A stretch of DNA of 64,000 nucleotides from NCBI GenBank assembly GCA_033063855.1, contig CP093831.1, positions 14,384,001 through 14,448,000 on the forward strand, given 5' to 3'. Below the pieces are notes generated by a model. That model had not been told where the DNA came from. It saw only the letters and a list, made by a program, of their open reading frames with translations, and did no database searches. A program made the position numbers and the translations under genes. Positions 60,442 through 64,000 of the stretch are shown piece after piece (position 1 is the stretch's first letter; every line of letters begins with the position of its first letter). This stretch comes from Smittia aterrima (taxonomy: Eukaryota > Arthropoda > Insecta > Diptera > Chironomidae).

Positions 60442-63351
60442 TTACGACGATTCGTCAAGCATTGGCTTCTCGGGACCTTTCACTCCGGGATGGACCCCAG
60501 AAGTTATCCTTGAAGTCTCCGTACGCATTGATCCAGCGCTGTTCATCTGTGATGACGTCGGTGGCAGCTTTCGGAACGATCGATACCTTAAACGCAAATA
60601 AATGAAGGCAGGTCATGTTAATATTGTCAAATGTTAATCATGTGCAAACTAAGAATCATCAGCGTTAGTAAGAAAGTGTTGATTGTTACGAATGAAGCGA
60701 AGGTTTAGTCACCAGAGAACCAGAATCATGTTAAAATACTAAAGAAAGTTCAATTCCCAATATAATTTTTAGAGAATCGTGCCTGCGTCGGACACTCGTT
60801 TTACCTTATCAACAGCTCTTTGCAAATATTTGCTAGACTCTTAATTAATTATTTCATGTCTTTTCATGAGAGGAACTTTTATTTTTTGGTTTCTCTTATT
60901 CGATTGTTTGCTTTCGTGTTTGCCAATTAACTTGATTCATCACTCCATGAACGAAATACGAAACTAGAAAACACGGGGAGGTTGGGAGTTGTTTAATCAA
61001 GAAATCGAAATCAAAGTAAATGAGAAAGTCAGTCGAGAGGATTAGATAGGAAATTTAGTTGACAAGATCACTCGATGTTACCTTCTTATGATGAGCTTTT
61101 TGACTTTTGGCTTCCATACGAAAAGAATGAAGATTATGAAGCCTTGTAGACAATTGAGGAGATCACTAACGTAGAAGATGTAAACTGTCTCAACCACCCA
61201 CGAGATTGACTCCATGCTCCAAGTGGCTCCCATTACAATAAACAAGCGAAGATAAAGGAAAAATCTGAAAGATAATTCCGTGAAATTGTAATGAAAATGA
61301 AGTTTCTCTCATTACAAACCTATCCTTGTCTGCGTCAATCTTCGAATGTTTCTGGCTCTCGCCATTCCTGATAACTGATGTTTCCTTTTGAACTTGATAA
61401 ATTTTCCACGCAGTTATTGAATAAAGAGTGATGTTTATGATCAAAATGATTGAAATCGGAAGATAAATGTAAATTCCTTCAACGATTCGATTGTTTTGCA
61501 TCCAACAACGTTTGATACCCATCATAGGCCTGAATTGCTCAGGAATTGACTTAATTGAATCGATGAAATAAACCAATCCAGTGACGATCAGTGGAACTCC
61601 AAATGCGTAAATGCAGTAAAACAGGAAACGTTTGCGTTCCCCTCCTCGTCCGCGAATTCCGCCTCTGAAGGTTGACCAGATGTCGTAACACCTGGAAATA
61701 AATTATTTGATAAAGTTCAATAAAATATTTCTTGTACTCACATGACGTTCAACCAAAAGAAGCATAGAAGCACACTCAAGTAAATCATGTATCCAGAGAG
61801 AATGCAGGGAATGCCTTCAGGCATGAACAACTCATTTTCAAGTTGAACAATTGACAATCCGATGTACAAAGTCGTTAAGCCGAAGACATAGCACATCAGA
61901 GATTTTCCATGAAGATTTCGAAGCTCGGGAATGCATCCGTAAACAAAAAACGTTATCACCAGGAAAGGCAAAGAAAAGATCATCCCTGAAATAAAAAGAA
62001 AATAAACATTTCTCCAAGTTTACATTTACTATTGATTCAAGATCATATTCCTCAATATTTACTAAAGCTATTGAGAGTGCGAAGAAGTTCCAATTCTTGA
62101 TGAAAATGGAGCGAATTGAGTGACACGACCTTGACACATCCAAATACATTTGACGAAATTATGTCAATAGATGGGCTTTGCATTAATTTGTTTATTTGCT
62201 CAGCGTATTATCAAATTACGCAGATATTACGTCGTTATCATTATTGGAGATATGCTTAAAAGGTTTTTAGGGCGGAAGGAGAACTTACCAATGGGATAAA
62301 GCGTCATCCTCACATCTGTGTCACCATAATAACAGAAGAAAACGTCAGTAGTTACATCTGTTTCATTTCTAGTTTGACCCAGACAGTATTCTTGAGCTCC
62401 GACTGATTTTCCATCTTCCAGCTGTATCGAGCCATTCTAGAAATAAAATAAATTAAGGAATTTTAAGATGGCAACAGATTATTTTTCTTCCGGCGCGGGT
62501 TTTATTTTTATCATTCGGACATTAAATAATTGAGAAAACTCTTCAATTTGAGTGCGAGGGCGGAAAAATCAACATCTGCTCTCGCCAAAAAAAACTTGTA
62601 AACAGACTCTTAATGCAAATACTCAAAAACTTCTGAAGTAATTGCTCAAACGTTATCTGGCGAGAGATATCGACAGACAACACACATTGCTAATTAATCT
62701 GTGAGAGCTGCTCGCCTTTCGTCGCCTTCGTTTAATTAATTAATCGTCTGACACGTTGATAAACTCATAAAAAAATTCAAAGGTTTAGAAGATTAATGGA
62801 GAACACGTTTAATGGGCTGAGAATATTTCATGTCGCGGATCTAAAATTACTTCATTCGGGGTCAAACGAACTTTGTAACTTACCACGAAAAACCATTTAT
62901 CGTAGACGTAGTCTTGTGGCTCAAGCTTGTACATTCCGGCGCAAGGTTTTCCTTCTAAGATTCCATACTGATTGCCAAGTAGATCAATCTCCTCTTCATC
63001 GCCATCAATCGTTGGAACCATTATCGTATCCGTGTCAATGCAAAGTGAGTTGTTGTTTTCTCCAAGAGGACAACAGAGTCTGATGCAAGGCTTCAAGTCG
63101 CAGATACAGCCGCGAATATGAGGTTCGACTTTGACGACTTCTGTTAAGTTATCGACTACGTAGTTATACTCGGCAAACATTCCTTTTCTGTAGATCGCTC
63201 CTTTGTGATGAAAGTTTCCATTTTGATCGACATGTCCTGATGTGATATTGATTGTGCTCATAAAATCGCATGGTCCTTGTTTTTGCATGTGATGACTGGC
63301 GTTACTTAAGCCGATGATTGCCAGGGCAATCAACACAACTTGGCGTTTCAT
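60442..63351 (-). CDS. Methuselah-like GPCR with full ectodomain (mth D)
   Basis: Minus-strand exons 62884-63351, 62289-62436, 61742-61985, 61320-61691, 61082-61264 and 60442-60586 join in frame to 519 residues. Signal peptide MKRQVVLIALAIIGLS. The Methuselah N-terminal domain is complete: CDFMSTINITSG, GRY-type linker, VEPHIRGCICDLKPCIRLCC, GKPCAGMYKLEP, then EYCLGQTRNETD and FFCYYGDTDVRMTLYPI. Seven helices follow from MIFSLPFLVITFFVYGCI, with PELRNLHGKSLMCYV, to LQGFIIFILFVWKPKVKK. The last exon gives a Ser/Thr/Pro tail (RYRSFRKLPPTSSQ, MRTETSRITSG). In flies such receptors affect stress resistance, ageing and development; the ligand here is unknown. Confidence 0.93.
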
Positions 63352-64000
63352 TTCTTTTCTTTTAAAATTTCTAATGTTTACAATCTCAAAGACGTCAAAG
63401 CAAGGTTTACTTTATGAGACAGATCGCATCTGGAATCAGAAACAATTAGAAAGAGTTGATGAGAGACCTCGTCATGACTTTTGTTTGGTTGGATAAGGAA
63501 TCATTGTTTTGTTTGAGTGCGAACGAAAAGTTTTCGCGGAAGACTCGCGAATGACGAAATTCCCAAACGAAGCTCCGGGAATCCGCTTTGTTTTCAAGAT
63601 AACTCTGCACGTCATGTTCAATTAATTTAATGTTTGCGTCCACAATCGTTTGTCTAATCATTGCTAGTCACGTATCTTGGAACCTGTTGCTTACTTAACT
63701 GTCAAGTTAACAATTGGATTGGTTCGGAGGTCAACAAGTTGAAGATGAGTCGACATTAAAATGTTACCGGTTGCGACAGTTGAGAGTGAAATGAGAATTA
63801 ATGAGCCTTTGTCGGCTACATGTCGGAAAATTTAAAAGGAAATCAGCTGGAGATGTAAATGAAATGTAAATCGTTTATTTATCTCGGTTGTCCCATTTGA
63901 GATTTTCATCAATGAATTTTCTTTTAATGAGTTTAACAGGTTTGATTGGTAAACTTGTACAATTCTTTGTTTGCGCTTGTTGATTAGTTTATTTGTATTC
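63352..64000. other. Upstream region of mth D
   Basis: About 650 bp to the window edge; no gene that I can support. Presumably holds the promoter of the minus-strand receptor gene. Confidence 0.5.

Noticed and set aside
62796..63083. Plus-strand 95-residue open frame
   Set aside because: It is the antisense of mth D exon 1, which has a clear signal peptide and the Methuselah cysteine pattern.

Overview
The window looks like nuclear DNA of an insect, most likely a nematoceran fly. The case for this is spliced genes with short AT-rich GT-AG introns (many 55-75 bp), AATAAA signals just after stop codons, and a gene set typical of Diptera: calbindin-32/Cbp53E, unzipped, Axin, a BESS-domain protein, lethal(2)-essential-for-life-type small heat shock proteins and Methuselah-like receptors. 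A chironomid-type midge would fit the compact introns, but that is a guess. I see no tRNA, rRNA, CRISPR array or recognisable transposon.

Layout. 1-0.5 kb: the 3' end of an unrecognised gene. 3.9-11.2 kb (-): a nine-exon calbindin-32 (six EF-hands). 13.7-16.9 kb (+): three small heat shock protein genes, the third reduced to little more than the alpha-crystallin domain. 16.9-22.3 kb: long non-coding stretch, then an unzipped-like GPI-type adhesion protein (+). 25.6-30.8 kb: a dense block with XAB2/SYF1 splicing factor (-), a novel coiled-coil protein and LACTB2 nuclease in tandem (+), and a BESS protein (-). 30.8-34.0 kb: non-coding. 34.0-37.0 kb (+): Axin in nine exons with RGS and DIX domains. 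37.8-54.1 kb: a gene-dense housekeeping block with TTC36 (+), a tail-anchored F-box/LRR protein (-), Nup88 (+), LEO1 (-), a DELE1-like mitochondrial protein (+), a small PG-motif/zinc-ribbon protein (+), Claspin (-) and a catalytically degenerate XPG/FEN1-like protein (-). 54.4-63.4 kb: three Methuselah-like GPCR genes (-) with a small secreted-protein gene (+) between them.

Most neighbours share no obvious pathway. The groups that do belong together are the sHSP cluster and the receptor cluster, both products of local duplication. Several gene pairs are tightly packed, convergent or divergent. The oddest arrangement is the coiled-coil ORF and LACTB2, which lie in the same reading frame separated only by a single TAA. 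Exon boundaries were placed by eye from splice consensus, reading-frame continuity and remembered family sequences; every multi-exon model below closes in frame.

I did not find a clearly new multi-gene system. The best leads are the in-frame stop-separated ORF pair, the 177-bp tandem duplication in Claspin, the stop-free 63-bp intron in the DELE1-like gene, the stand-alone alpha-crystallin-domain protein, the F-box/LRR protein with a membrane anchor, the XPG-like protein lacking catalytic acids, and a motif-rich intergenic segment upstream of Nup88.
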